Assembly (NCBI GenBank): GCA_029259935.1
Contig: JAJDEH010000002.1
Location: forward strand, 1 to 48,541
Direction of reading: 5' to 3'
DNA from: Planctomycetota bacterium
Lineage (GTDB): Bacteria > Planctomycetota > Planctomycetia > Pirellulales > Pirellulaceae
DNA length: 48,541 bases
The position numbers were made by a program, and so were the translations under genes. How positions within the stretch are numbered: the stretch's first letter is position 1; each line of letters begins with the position of its first letter. Under the pieces are notes generated by a model. The model was given only the letters and a program-made list of their open reading frames with translations. It did no database searches and was not told the DNA's origin. Shown piece by piece: positions 17,423 through 27,500 of the stretch.

Positions 17423-18703
17423 ATGAGTGATGCCGCCCTCACCATCGTGATTCCCGCGCTCAACGAAGAGGCGGCGATTGGGGATACGATTTCTCGTTGC
17501 TTGGCGGCTCGTGAAGAGATCAAGGCCACGGCCGATTTGGCGGACGTTCAAATCGTCGTGGTCAGCGACGGCTCGACCGACCGCACCGTGGAGATCGCCG
17601 AGGGCTTTGAGGAAGTGCGCTTGATCGTCTTTCCGACCAATCGTGGTTACGGAGCAGCGATCAAGCGGGGCTGGGAAATCGGCGACACCGGGCTGCTCGG
17701 ATTCCTGGACGCGGACGGAACTTGCGACCCTCGCTACTTCGCGCAAATGGCGCAAGTGATTCAGGAAGATTCAGCCGACGTCGTGCTGGGATCGCGATTG
17801 GGCCCCGACTCGCGCATGCCGCCGATTCGCAAGTTTGGCAACCGGGTGTATGCGATCTTGCTGGGATTTCTGTGCGGCCGCCGAGTTACCGATACGGCGA
17901 GCGGCATGCGTGTCGTTCGGCGGAGCGCCCTCAAATATCTCTATCCGCTGCCCGACGGCTTGCATTTCACGCCGTCGATGAGCGCCCGGGCGATGCTGAA
18001 CAATTTGCGCGTGGTCGAAATTCCGATGACCTATGACGAGCGGGTCGGGCAAAGCAAACTGAACGTCGTGCGCGACGGCATTCGCTTTTTGCGAACTATC
18101 ATTTCCGGGGTGCTTTGCTACCGTCCCGAGAAAATTTTCTTGATGATGTTCGTGGCGGCGATGGCCTTCATCGGAGTGCTGTCCGTTTATCCACTCGAGT
18201 ATTACTGGGAACACGGCATCTTCGAACCGTGGATGCTCTATCGCTTTGTTGTTTGTTCGTTGCTAGGCTCCTTTGGACTACTGCTTCTGTTGGCGACCGC
18301 GCTGGCGAACCGCATGGCCGATTTTGGGCAGCGGCGGAGTGACGCGGCGACCTTTTGGCCTTCCTTGATCGCGAGCGTGCTGCGCGGTCCCGCGCTGGCC
18401 GTCATTATGGGGCTGCTGCTGGTGCTGACGGTCGTAATTCTCTGGCCGGGCATCGTGGAGTACGTAACGACGCAAAAAGTTTACATGGACAAGTCGCGGT
18501 TGATTGCTGGTGCGTTTACCTTGTTTTCATTGCTTCAGACCATGGTCTTCGCCATCCTGTTGAAGATCGTCGACATCTGGAAAGTGCAATCGGCGGGCGG
18601 CTATCGCGGGGCCGATCAGACCGCCGGGACCGCTCGATCCGGATCGACTTCCGCGTCCGCTCAACCGGTAGCCAGCGTCGGAGAATCGAGCCCCGATGAG
18701 TGA
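17423..18703 (+). CDS. Family 2 glycosyltransferase with C-terminal membrane domain
   Basis: 426 aa. The catalytic GT2 domain covers residues ~5-235: TIVIPALNEEAAIGDT, VVVSDGSTDRT, NRGYGAAIKRGWEI and the metal/nucleotide motif FLDADGTCD (Asp96-x-Asp98). This is the pattern of dolichyl/polyprenyl-phosphate sugar transferases (DPM1-like). Four TM helices follow (~237-257, 270-294, 318-340, 357-380), so it is membrane-bound with its active site in the cytoplasm. It overlaps the next gene by 8 bp and a GT39-like membrane enzyme follows, which suggests that lipid-linked sugar made here is used by that enzyme. Confidence 0.92.
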   Translation: MSDAALTIVIPALNEEAAIGDTISRCLAAREEIKATADLADVQIVVVSDGSTDRTVEIAEGFEEVRLIVFPTNRGYGAAIKRGWEIGDTGLLGFLDADGTCDPRYFAQMAQVIQEDSADVVLGSRLGPDSRMPPIRKFGNRVYAILLGFLCGRRVTDTASGMRVVRRSALKYLYPLPDGLHFTPSMSARAMLNNLRVVEIPMTYDERVGQSKLNVVRDGIRFLRTIISGVLCYRPEKIFLMMFVAAMAFIGVLSVYPLEYYWEHGIFEPWMLYRFVVCSLLGSFGLLLLLATALANRMADFGQRRSDAATFWPSLIASVLRGPALAVIMGLLLVLTVVILWPGIVEYVTTQKVYMDKSRLIAGAFTLFSLLQTMVFAILLKIVDIWKVQSAGGYRGADQTAGTARSGSTSASAQPVASVGESSPDE

Positions 18704-19334
18704 GTCCGCCAGTTCGCTTGTCGGCGCGGTTCACGGCAAATTGGTCCACGGCCGCCGGACCAAAGTTTTGCGGCGTCATCTCTCGGCGTTGATTCCACCG
18801 GGATCGTCGATTCTGGATGTGGGCTGCGGGGACGGACTTCTTGCCAAGCTGATTGCCGACGCGGTTCCCGATTCCACCATCGAGGGCATGGATGTGCTGG
18901 TTCGGCCCGAAACGCATATCCCGGTGGAGGAATTCGACGGCACGGCGATTCCGCTGGCCGACAACAGCCAGGATGTGGTTTTGCTCGTCGACGTCTTGCA
19001 CCACACGGAAAATCCGGAGATCCTGTTTGGCGAAGCGACGAGGGTGTCGCGGCGGGCCGTCATCATCAAGGATCACCTGCGGAAAGGATTTCTCGCGCGG
19101 GCGACTCTGCGATTCATGGATTGGGTCGGCAATGCCCACCACCACGTCGCATTGCCTTACAATTACCTTTCAAAACCAGAATGGGATGCCCTGTTCGACC
19201 GGTCGGACGTTCGTGTCGATTCTTGGAACCCGCGGCTGGGCCTATATCCATTTCCAGCGAATCTCATTTTCGATCGTTCGCTCCATTTCATCGCCAGCTT
19301 GCGTGTTGGCGACGATGAGACCATGACCGAGTGA
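18696..19334 (+). CDS. Class I SAM-dependent methyltransferase
   Basis: 212 aa, soluble. The SAM motif I is ILDVGCGDGLLAKL (39-52); the motif II-like acidic end is IEGMDV, and a VLLVDVLHHTEN segment marks the DUF/UbiE-like Methyltransf_11 fold. The C-terminal part (DWVGNAHHHVALPYNYLSKP) is typical of methyltransferases found beside polyprenyl-sugar transferases. The gene overlaps the GT2 gene by 8 bp (ATG inside its end) and is 16 bp from the GT39-like gene, so the three are almost certainly one operon. It may methylate a glycan or lipid intermediate; the acceptor is unknown. Confidence 0.9.
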   Translation: MSESASSLVGAVHGKLVHGRRTKVLRRHLSALIPPGSSILDVGCGDGLLAKLIADAVPDSTIEGMDVLVRPETHIPVEEFDGTAIPLADNSQDVVLLVDVLHHTENPEILFGEATRVSRRAVIIKDHLRKGFLARATLRFMDWVGNAHHHVALPYNYLSKPEWDALFDRSDVRVDSWNPRLGLYPFPANLIFDRSLHFIASLRVGDDETMTE

Positions 19335-19350
19335 CAGCGGAAACAACAAA

Positions 19351-20964
19351 ATGACTTCCACGGAAAAAGTTTCTAAGTGGCAAAGGTTCGAGCACCAGGC
19401 CATCAGGGCGTTTCAGCACCTTGCCGCCCGGCGACGAACCTCGGTGCTGGTGTGCGCGATTCTGGGATTTGGCCTGCCCGCGCTGTTTGGCGCGATTCAA
19501 GGCTTTGCCGAACCAACCGTGCATGACGAATTCAGCCACTTGCTGGCCGCCGATACGTTCGCCCACGGCCGCCTGACCAATCCCACGCCCGATATGTGGC
19601 AGCATTTCGAGTCGCCTCATATTTTGCTGCAGCCAAGCTACATGTCGAAGTATCCGCCGGGACAGGGAATGGTGATGGGCCTGGGACAAGCACTGTTCGG
19701 CCACCCGGCCTTTGGGGTCTGGCTGAGCGTCGGTTTGGCGGCCGGTTCTTTGTGTTGGATGCTGCAAGCTTGGACCCGCGCTCGGTGGGCTTTGTTAGCC
19801 ACGCTGCTGTTTATTGTCGCGCTGGGTGTAACTCACAACTGGTCGCAGCGATATTGGGGCGGCATGCTGGCGGTCGCCGGTGGTGCCCTGCTGTTCGGCG
19901 GATTGCGACGAATCCTGCACCGGCCTTCGGTCGCCAGTTCGCTGGCCATGGCTTGCGGAACTTTGATGCTGGCAAATACCAGACCCTACGAAGGAGCCAT
20001 CGTCGCGCTGGCCTGCTTCGTTGTATTCGTCGTCTGGTTCGTGAAAGACCGGCGTCTAAATTGGCAGCGAAAGATCTTGCGGACGATTGCTCCCATCGCG
20101 GCCGTGCTGCTGATAGGCGGCGGCTGGATGCTGTACTACAACTATCGCGTCACGGGCAGCGCCTTCACGATGCCCTACCGCGTACACCACCGGCAGTATT
20201 TTCGCGCGCCGTTGTTCGTCTTCCAATCGGAGAACGAGCCGACGGCGGAAGGCCACCCGCGGCTGAAGCGATTCCATGACCAATTCCGGGCCAAGCAGTT
20301 CGGCAAGTCGTACTTCTTCACTGAACCGCGCGATCTGATGACGTTGCACCTTCAGTCGTTTTTGGGATTGGCATTAGCCGCTCCGATCGTGATCGCCTTC
20401 CCCTGGCTGGTTCGAGATCGCTGGCTGCTGTTGGTGATGGGAATTTGGTTATTCCTGGCTCTAATGATGTCGCTGGCGACGTTTTCCCGGATCTCGCATT
20501 ATGCCGCGCCGATTGTAGGTGTGACGTTTTTGCTGTTGGCGGCTTCGTTGCGTCGATTGCGCCTTATGCGAACCGGCAGCGTACCCTTGCCGAGACTGAA
20601 ATGCCGTTACCTTTTATTGCTGCTGTTGTGTTTGTGGATCGTTGGCGAAGGGCCGCGCATCGCGCGAGCCAGCTATTACGCACTACGCGGCGATGCCCGG
20701 CAACTTTCTGATTTCACTCGGACGGACGTTATTCAGGAAGTCTCGAAAGAAGATGGTCCGCACTTGATCATTGTGCAATATGCGCCCGATTATTCGCTGC
20801 ACCACGAATGGGTCTACAACGGGGCGGACATCAACGGCCAGAACATTGTATGGGCTCACGATCTCGGCGAAGAACAGAACCAAAAGCTACCAGGATCATT
20901 TCCAAATCGCAAAGCTTGGCTTTTGAAAGTGACGAATTCCGGGAGCGATTTGGAGCGGCGATAG
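19351..20964 (+). CDS. GT39/ArnT-like integral membrane glycosyltransferase
   Basis: 537 aa with about 10-11 TM helices. The first loop after TM1 carries HDEFSHLLAADTFAHGR (Asp59-Glu60), the acidic pair found in PMT/ArnT enzymes that use polyprenyl-phosphate sugars, followed by the SKYPPGQG loop. The C-terminus is a soluble region of ~90 residues (DGPHLIIVQYAPDY). These enzymes transfer a sugar onto a protein or lipid on the outer side of the cytoplasmic membrane. Its position as third gene after a DPM1-like GT2 supports that. It is convergent with the M32 peptidase, 33 bp apart. The acceptor is unknown. Confidence 0.82.
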   Translation: MTSTEKVSKWQRFEHQAIRAFQHLAARRRTSVLVCAILGFGLPALFGAIQGFAEPTVHDEFSHLLAADTFAHGRLTNPTPDMWQHFESPHILLQPSYMSKYPPGQGMVMGLGQALFGHPAFGVWLSVGLAAGSLCWMLQAWTRARWALLATLLFIVALGVTHNWSQRYWGGMLAVAGGALLFGGLRRILHRPSVASSLAMACGTLMLANTRPYEGAIVALACFVVFVVWFVKDRRLNWQRKILRTIAPIAAVLLIGGGWMLYYNYRVTGSAFTMPYRVHHRQYFRAPLFVFQSENEPTAEGHPRLKRFHDQFRAKQFGKSYFFTEPRDLMTLHLQSFLGLALAAPIVIAFPWLVRDRWLLLVMGIWLFLALMMSLATFSRISHYAAPIVGVTFLLLAASLRRLRLMRTGSVPLPRLKCRYLLLLLLCLWIVGEGPRIARASYYALRGDARQLSDFTRTDVIQEVSKEDGPHLIIVQYAPDYSLHHEWVYNGADINGQNIVWAHDLGEEQNQKLPGSFPNRKAWLLKVTNSGSDLERR

Positions 20965-20997
20965 TACCGACTTTCGCTCCGCGAATGACCGCTGCTT

Positions 20998-22518
20998 TCA
21001 ATCGAGTCCGTAGAGCGGCGAAAGCTTGTCTCGCAGTTGCTGGATCAGATCCTCGTGCGAAAGCGGGCGGCCCGTCACTTTTTCCACCAACTCCGACGCC
21101 GGGTAGCACTGGCCGGGCTCGTGAATATTCTTGCGCAGCCAATCCAGTAGCGGCTTGAATTCTCCACGGGCGAATTCCTCGTCCAGGTCTCCCAGATCTT
21201 CACCCGCTTGCCGAAATAATTGGCCAGCGTACAGATTGCCCAGCGAGTAAGTGGGAAAGTAACCCATCAACGCGGCGCTCCAGTGAACATCTTGCAGTAC
21301 GCCATCCGCGTCATTCGGCGGCTGTATATCAAGGTACTGTTGGTACTTTTCATTCCAGGCACCCGGCAACTCGTCGACCGTCACATCGCCGTTGACTAGC
21401 GACTGTTCTAGTTCAAAACGAATAATGATGTGCAAGTTATAAGTCGCTTCGTCCGCCTCGACTCGAATCAGCGAAGGCCGTACATCGTTGATCGCAAAAT
21501 AAAAATCGTCGAGGTTCACATCGCCCAGCGTTTCGGGGAACGCTTGCTGGGCGGGTTTGAAAAAGTGTTGCCAGAAGGCGCGGCTACGGCCCACGGAGTT
21601 TTCCCACATCCTGGACTGCGACTCGTGAATCCCCAGCGAAACAGCTTGGCCTGTCGGCAGCCCGAACTGGTCGCTACGCAGTCCCTGCTCGTACATGCCG
21701 TGGCCCGCTTCGTGCAGGATGCCAAAAAACGCACCCGGAAAATGATGTTCGTCGTAGCGCGTCGTAATCCGGCAGTCATGAGGTCCGATGCCGGTGCAGA
21801 ACGGATGCGCCGTCACATCCAGGCGTCCGCGATTGAAATCGAAACCGATTTTGCGAGCCGCCGCCGTGCCGAATTGTTCTTGTGCCTTCGCGGGGTACAT
21901 TCGAGTTAGCAAATCGACTTTTGGAGCGCGGCCACTGTCCTTGATGGCGGCCACCAGCGGTACCAAATCCTCGCGCAGCGCCGCCAGCACTTTCGTGACG
22001 TTGGCCGTTTTTTCCCCCGGTTCATAGTCGTCCAGCAAGGCGTCATAGGGACAATCGTCGTAGCCGTACGCCTCGGCCTGTTGCTTCTTGAGTTCCACGA
22101 TTCGCGTCAGCCGTGGTGCAAACGATTTGAAGTCGTTGTTCTTGCGCGCTTCGACCCACTCTTGCTGGCCAAGTACGGATTGCTTGGCGAGTTCTTCGAC
22201 CAACGACTGCGGAAGTTTTCGCTGTTTGTCGTATTCGCGCTTGAGTTGGCGGATGGTCGTGCCGCCATCGCTGTGGCGATCGGCGGCCAAATCACTGTCG
22301 GTCAACTCCGCCAGCCATTCGCCAACTTGTGGATCGGTTTGCCGCCGGTGAATCGCGCCGGCCAAATACTGAATCTGCTCGGCCCGGTGCTCACCAGCCG
22401 CTGGCGGCATCTTCGTCCGTTCGTCCCAGCCGAGTAGCGCTTCAATGGAATTCAGAATTGCCGTTTCGCGGGTGTACGCGCACAGCTTGTCGTAAACGGG
22501 CGAGGATGGATCCGCCAT
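20998..22518 (-). CDS. Carboxypeptidase Taq (M32) metallopeptidase
   Basis: 506 aa from the ATG at 22518 (MADPSSPVYDKL); the frame opens upstream at 22566. The zinc site HExxH is in GILHEAGHGMYEQG (His269-Glu270...His273), and the family motifs HPFCTGIGPHDCRITTRY and ESQSRMWENSVGRS (which supplies the third ligand Glu) are present. M32 enzymes are cytoplasmic, homodimeric, Zn- or Co-dependent, and remove C-terminal residues with broad specificity. There is no signal peptide. The length fits the family (~500 aa). Its minus-strand neighbour is a small lipoprotein with no obvious link. Confidence 0.95.
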   Translation of the reverse strand: MADPSSPVYDKLCAYTRETAILNSIEALLGWDERTKMPPAAGEHRAEQIQYLAGAIHRRQTDPQVGEWLAELTDSDLAADRHSDGGTTIRQLKREYDKQRKLPQSLVEELAKQSVLGQQEWVEARKNNDFKSFAPRLTRIVELKKQQAEAYGYDDCPYDALLDDYEPGEKTANVTKVLAALREDLVPLVAAIKDSGRAPKVDLLTRMYPAKAQEQFGTAAARKIGFDFNRGRLDVTAHPFCTGIGPHDCRITTRYDEHHFPGAFFGILHEAGHGMYEQGLRSDQFGLPTGQAVSLGIHESQSRMWENSVGRSRAFWQHFFKPAQQAFPETLGDVNLDDFYFAINDVRPSLIRVEADEATYNLHIIIRFELEQSLVNGDVTVDELPGAWNEKYQQYLDIQPPNDADGVLQDVHWSAALMGYFPTYSLGNLYAGQLFRQAGEDLGDLDEEFARGEFKPLLDWLRKNIHEPGQCYPASELVEKVTGRPLSHEDLIQQLRDKLSPLYGLD

Positions 22519-22647
22519 GAGTTGTCCGCCATGAATGCGTTGGGAATGAGAACCGTGATGCAACAAATGAAAATGTCAGCATCACTTTAGCAACATGGCC
22601 GCCGACTTCAACGTCCCGTCAAGCAGTTCGCTCCTGGCCGGGATCGA

Positions 22648-22890
22648 CTACTTGACGCCCAGACTGCGTTCAATTTCGCGAGAGGTGTTGTTCAATCCGG
22701 TCGCTTTGACAGAGTCGGACTGTGGGCGAGACCACGATGAATCGGGTGGCGGCAATTCATCGGCGCTGGGGGACGGAGCGAAGCGGTTAATGAAACTGCT
22801 GTGACAACCGACCAGACCGACGGTGGCCCACAGAAGCAGCCCATAGGCGAATCCGCCAGAAAAACTTCGCGCTCGAAATCGAATTTTCAT
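22648..22890 (-). CDS. Small lipoprotein, unknown
   Basis: 80 aa from the ATG at 22890 (MKIRFRARSFSGGFAYGLLL). A basic n-region and hydrophobic stretch end in the lipobox LVGC followed by HSSFINRF, so it is probably lipidated and anchored. The mature part is a short, Pro/Ser-rich, charged tail (FAPSPSADELPPP) with no domain. It sits alone between the M32 peptidase and the class C hydrolase, on the same strand. A longer frame from 22977 would destroy the signal peptide and was not chosen. Confidence 0.65.
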   Translation of the reverse strand: MKIRFRARSFSGGFAYGLLLWATVGLVGCHSSFINRFAPSPSADELPPPDSSWSRPQSDSVKATGLNNTSREIERSLGVK

Positions 22891-23024
22891 GCAACACCCG
22901 CCAGTCTGAAAACGACAAGAGGGAGGACTGTGGCAGAAATCAATCCCGGCGTCCAGGCCAGTTGCGGCTCGCCGCAACCGAAATTTGGCGGGAAGCGGTC
23001 TTTCGACGAGTTGGCTTCATTTCT

Positions 23025-24356
23025 TCATTGGCTGACCGGCTTCACGTCGTCGCGGGCCGGCGGGTATTGGCCGGTGAAACTGACTTCGACATTGCCGCGA
23101 AACGCCTTGCACTTGACCGTGGCCTTGCGAGGAAGATTGACCAAGTCGGTGTACAGCGCGGACTTGGCCGTCGGCTCGCTGCCGTCGCTCGTATAGCGCA
23201 ATTGCACGTTCTTCTGGGGTGAAGTCATCTCGTACTTATACGTCTTCCGCGGGCCAAAGCCTTTGGCGAAGACGAACGGCACAATTGTGTTAAGGCCGTT
23301 CTTGATCACCGAATGCATGTTGGCGGACGGATTTGTGTTGCACAGCAGCACGATGTCGACTCCATCCGGTAGGATCAGCGCCTGCGAGCTGTAGCCTTGG
23401 CCCCGGCCATTGCCTTGGCCGCCGCCGTGCTGATGATACCAGCCAAACGGATGATAACTGCCAAACCAGCCGATCTCTTCACGGAACATCTTCTTCGTGG
23501 TTTCCGCCGAGAGTACCTTGTGCGTACGAACCCCGTGCAGCACCATGGCCAGTTCGCGGGCCGAAAAATACCAGCCGCCCGCGCCGGCCAGATCCGTGAA
23601 ATCGTCGGTCAGTTCCCAGCCCGGCCCCGACGTTTGTTTTGACCGATAGGCGATGACGGGACGTCGAGTGTCAGCCAGCAAACTCGCGCGGCGAACACCC
23701 ATCGGCCGCAGCAACTGCTGCTGCATGAACTGGTCGTAAGGCTGACGCGCCGCGCGTTCCAGCACCGAGCGGACCACAAGGTAATTGCGATTGTTGTATT
23801 CGCGTTTGCCGCCGGGGGCGCGGGCCATCGGCAAGTTCAATACTTCCTCGACCCGTTGCCAGCGAGTTTTGGTTTTGGGGCCTTGGTTCTTGAGTCCGCT
23901 GCGATGCTGCATGAGTTGCTGGAGTGTGATTTTTTCCACGCCGGGCGCTGTTTTCTTAATCCGATGTTTTAGAAACGGCAGGGCCGCTTGGTCGAGTGAG
24001 AGGTCGTCGCGACGTTCAATCAGGCGCAGCAGGGCCACGGCGGTAAGCGGCTTGGTGATGCTGCCAATGGCCATCCGGGTATCGGCCGTCATGGGGACGC
24101 TGGCGTCTTTCTTCTCCCACGGCGCGCGGGCCCAGCCATGCCCGCCCACCGAGACTGGCTGGCCATTCTTCTGCACGACCCAGGCAAAGCCGACTGCGTC
24201 ATCCTTGAACGCGGAAATGAAATGCTCTCGCCAGTGCCGGTCTAACTCGCGATAGCGATCGGGCGTTTGCGCCGCGGCTTCAGTCGCCGCGCTGCGTGCC
24301 ACAAGAACAACCGCCAGTTGCCAGGCGACGACACGAAAACAAACAACGCGCGACAT
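23025..24356 (-). CDS. Class C beta-lactamase-like serine hydrolase
   Basis: 443 aa from the ATG at 24356, which has GAGG 7 nt upstream and gives a signal peptide (VVAWQLAVVLVARSAATEAAA). The active-site SxxK is SITK (Ser99-Lys102) and the second motif is YNN (Tyr187-Asn188-Asn189). The third family motif is not obvious; HQHGGGQGNG may take its place. The last ~70 residues (LRYTSDGSEPTAKSALYTD) match a chitobiase/FN3-like C-terminal domain. Such secreted enzymes hydrolyse peptides, esters or amides. An in-frame ATG at 24482 would add a Cys-rich peptide encoded by the minisatellite upstream, which I take to be non-coding. Confidence 0.88.
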   Translation of the reverse strand: MSRVVCFRVVAWQLAVVLVARSAATEAAAQTPDRYRELDRHWREHFISAFKDDAVGFAWVVQKNGQPVSVGGHGWARAPWEKKDASVPMTADTRMAIGSITKPLTAVALLRLIERRDDLSLDQAALPFLKHRIKKTAPGVEKITLQQLMQHRSGLKNQGPKTKTRWQRVEEVLNLPMARAPGGKREYNNRNYLVVRSVLERAARQPYDQFMQQQLLRPMGVRRASLLADTRRPVIAYRSKQTSGPGWELTDDFTDLAGAGGWYFSARELAMVLHGVRTHKVLSAETTKKMFREEIGWFGSYHPFGWYHQHGGGQGNGRGQGYSSQALILPDGVDIVLLCNTNPSANMHSVIKNGLNTIVPFVFAKGFGPRKTYKYEMTSPQKNVQLRYTSDGSEPTAKSALYTDLVNLPRKATVKCKAFRGNVEVSFTGQYPPARDDVKPVSQ

Positions 24357-24367
24357 AGGTGAACCTC

Positions 24368-24457
24368 GTGGTTTTTGGCAGCAAGGTGGTGTCTGGCAGC
24401 AATGTGGTTTCTGGCAGCAAGGTGGTTTCTGGCAGCAAGGTGGTGTCTGGCAACAAT
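24368..24457 (-). repeat. 18-bp minisatellite, five copies
   Basis: Five consecutive 18-bp units of GTGGTTTCTGGCAGCAAG (plus-strand reading), with changes only at a few positions, run from 24368 to 24457. They end 11 bp before the start codon of the serine hydrolase, just ahead of its ribosome site. The period is a multiple of 3, so if translated on the minus strand the units would read as a PPCCQK-type peptide. The copy number may vary between strains. Confidence 0.9.
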
Positions 24458-24555
24458 AGAAGGGCGGGCCGCGCTCCTCCAACGCAGCGTCAGGCTATCA
24501 AACCCAGCGTGGGCCGTCAAAAACGCGCCATCATCCAGCGAGTTGCCCCCACCTG

Positions 24556-27500
24556 CTATTTCAAATTGGCTAAGAATTCAACCAGGTCGCGGATTTCCAG
24601 CAACGACAAACGTTCTTGTAGATCCTCTGGCATCACCGATTTTCCGACTCTCCGTTCGTCGATATCAGATATGGCAACGGTCACGTCTTCGCCGTTTGCC
24701 GTCCGCAAGACTAGTTTGTTTTCGTCTTCGCTTTGCCGAATTCCGCTGATGATTTTCCCCGAATTTGTTGTGACCACGACTTGCTCAAAGCCTTTGGCGA
24801 TCGTCTGATTTGGAAACAGCAAAGACTCCACGAGATATTCACGCGTTCTCTCATCGCCGCACTTGCTCAAATCGGGTCCGACACTACCACCATCGCCGTT
24901 AATGACATGACAACGCCGGCACTGCGTCTTGGCTCGGTTGTCAAACAGGGTCCGTCCCCGACGTTCGTCGCCGCCGTGCGTAAGTAGCTGAAAGCGATCC
25001 TTGCCGCCGCGATTTAACGAAGACGTATACGCCGAGCATTTCCCCAGGATGATTGGATCTCGGCGTTGAAATGCAGCCTCGATCAAATCGACGTGCAACC
25101 TTGGCGGGACGCTGCCGCTCGTCAGCCGATCCAACCAGTCGGACAACAAGGGATCTACTCCGGAATGCTCCATTTTTCCGAGCGTCGCAAACGCTTGCTG
25201 TTGTTCGACGATTGAATTCGCGTTGAGCGCCTTGGTTAACATGCCGAACGCCCGGTCGGGGTCAATTTGTGCAAGGACGCGTGTTGCTTCCGCTCGGATT
25301 ATGGGATCAGGGCTGGCAAGCGCGGCTTCAATCGCTTGACTTCGTGTTGGACCGGCGATGCTCGCGAGCACTTGAAGTGCGTCGCAACGTGACACCGCCG
25401 GTCGGGTATCGTCGGTTACCCACTCCAGAAGGGAAGCCTCCACGCCCGGAATTTTCAGCGCGCCCGCGAGTTTCATGCACTCGTATTGGAGTGGACCCGG
25501 AGAGTCTTCGACGAGTTGCATCAAAATGGGAGCCAGCGTGTCACGCAATGCGGCGGTATCGCGTTTGGGAAGAGGCCGGTGAACACCCAGCACACGGTCG
25601 CGCGGCGACGGTTCTGCCCAGTCCGCCAAGGCCTGCACCGCTTCTATACGCAGCGCCAGTTCGTTCTTGTCGGCCGCGGCGAATTGCGCCAGGGCCAGTG
25701 CGTGTTGCCCGCCGCCAAGTCGAAAACTCGCGTTTATCGCCCGGCGCAAAAGCGTTTCCGTTCCACTTGTTTTTTTTTCGAGCAAACCGGCCAATGCGGG
25801 CATCGCCTTCACGATTGGAACGTCATGAATGGCGCGTGCCGCTTCGGTTACCAAGTCCTCATCGTCATCACCGAGAAACACGGCGATCTTCGGGTCGCCA
25901 AAGCGACGCAGGGTCAGCAGCACGGCCAGACGCACCGAGCGATTCGCGTCGTCGGTAAACGCCCGCAGTCCCTCCGCATCACCGATTGCATGCAAAGCCG
26001 ACACGCCGGCATGGCGAAGAAATGGATCTTGATCGTCATTTTCTCGCAACAGTTCGACGAGCGCGGGGATGGACGGTTGGTGCTTCAGGTCGCCGATTGC
26101 CATGGCGGCAAAGAAACGCACTCGTGGTTGGGGGTCTTTCAAGAGTGCCTGCAATCGGTCCGCCGCTGCAACATAGTTTCCTTCGCCAAGCACCTTGGCC
26201 GCTTGCGCGCGGATTTCGTCGTCCCGATCACCCAGCAAAGGCGCGACATGGGACAGTGCGTCTTGGCTGGTTCGGCCGATCATGCCCAAGCTCCAGATTG
26301 CATGGACCCGTGCCAGTAGATTTGAATTCGACGCGGCGACCTTCTGCAAGATAGGCACGGCATCCGTTCCCCGTTCCGCTAGCGCAAACTGAGCCTCCAG
26401 ACGGACGCGCTGATTCGGATGGTGAAGCAACTGGGCTAACTCGTCGTTTCCGCGATCGCCGAAGCCCTCGCGAAACAGGCGAACGGTTTGTTGAATCGTG
26501 GGATCCTTGGCCCGGGCGGGATCGGCCAGTGTGTAGATGCGGCCCATCCCCGTGCCGGTGCTGCCTTGGATCCAGTCGGCGATGTACATTTTGCCGTCGT
26601 GGCCGAATTCGACATCGGTTGGCAAGATATTCGATACGAACTTGTGCGTATCGAGCGTTTCGAAACCCGCGCCTTGTGGTTTAATGCCGAAAGAGAGGAT
26701 GCTGCTGGCTTCCTTCCGGTCCTGAAAATCGCAGAGGAAGAAATGATTTTGGTAGCGGTCGGGAAGTCCGACACCCGGGTAAAACACCAGCCCCGAGGGG
26801 CCCTTGGAAAGATGCTGGATCGGCGGGACGACCCAGGCCGCCCTGGTCTTCTCCGCCGTTTCCCACAACAAATCCATGCTCCAGGCACCCTGATCGGACA
26901 TCGTTTCATAAGCCATGTGCCATCCGTAATCGCCATCTCGAACCACGTAGATGAGCCGGCATGCGTCACCTTCCGCCGAGTTGTTGTCACAAGTAAACAG
27001 GTTGCCGTATTGGTCGAAGGCCAATTCCTGCGGATTGCGGAAGCCCCAAGCAATTTCTTCCAGATCGGATCCGTCCCGGTTACAGCGAAAGATCGCTCCT
27101 TGCCCCGGATTGTGTAACGTGCGGCCTTCCGCGGTTTCAACGTGGTAGCCGCGATCGCCTACGGAAAAGTAGAGCTTCCCGTCCGGTCCCCAAGCCAATC
27201 CATGCAACCCGTGAGGAAACGAGGCGCAAACACCAAACCCATCATGCAGCGCGTCGCGCTGGTCCGCGACGCCGTCGTCGTCCGTATCTGCGAGCATCCA
27301 CAGTTTTGGGATACAGGTGTAGTAGAGCTTGCCGCCACGCGCCAGCAGGCCGGTGCCGGTTCCGTCGAGCGGATCGTTGTATCCGTCGGTGAACACCGTG
27401 ACGCTATCGGCGCGCCCGTCGCCGTCGGAGTCGACAAGACGGCGGATTCGTTCAGCGTGCTCCGTGTGGGCGGCCATCCCGCCCGCCGATTCGTCCTGCC

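Noticed and set aside
24368..24457. CRISPR array
   Set aside because: The 18-bp units are contiguous without spacers and no cas gene is present, so it is a minisatellite.
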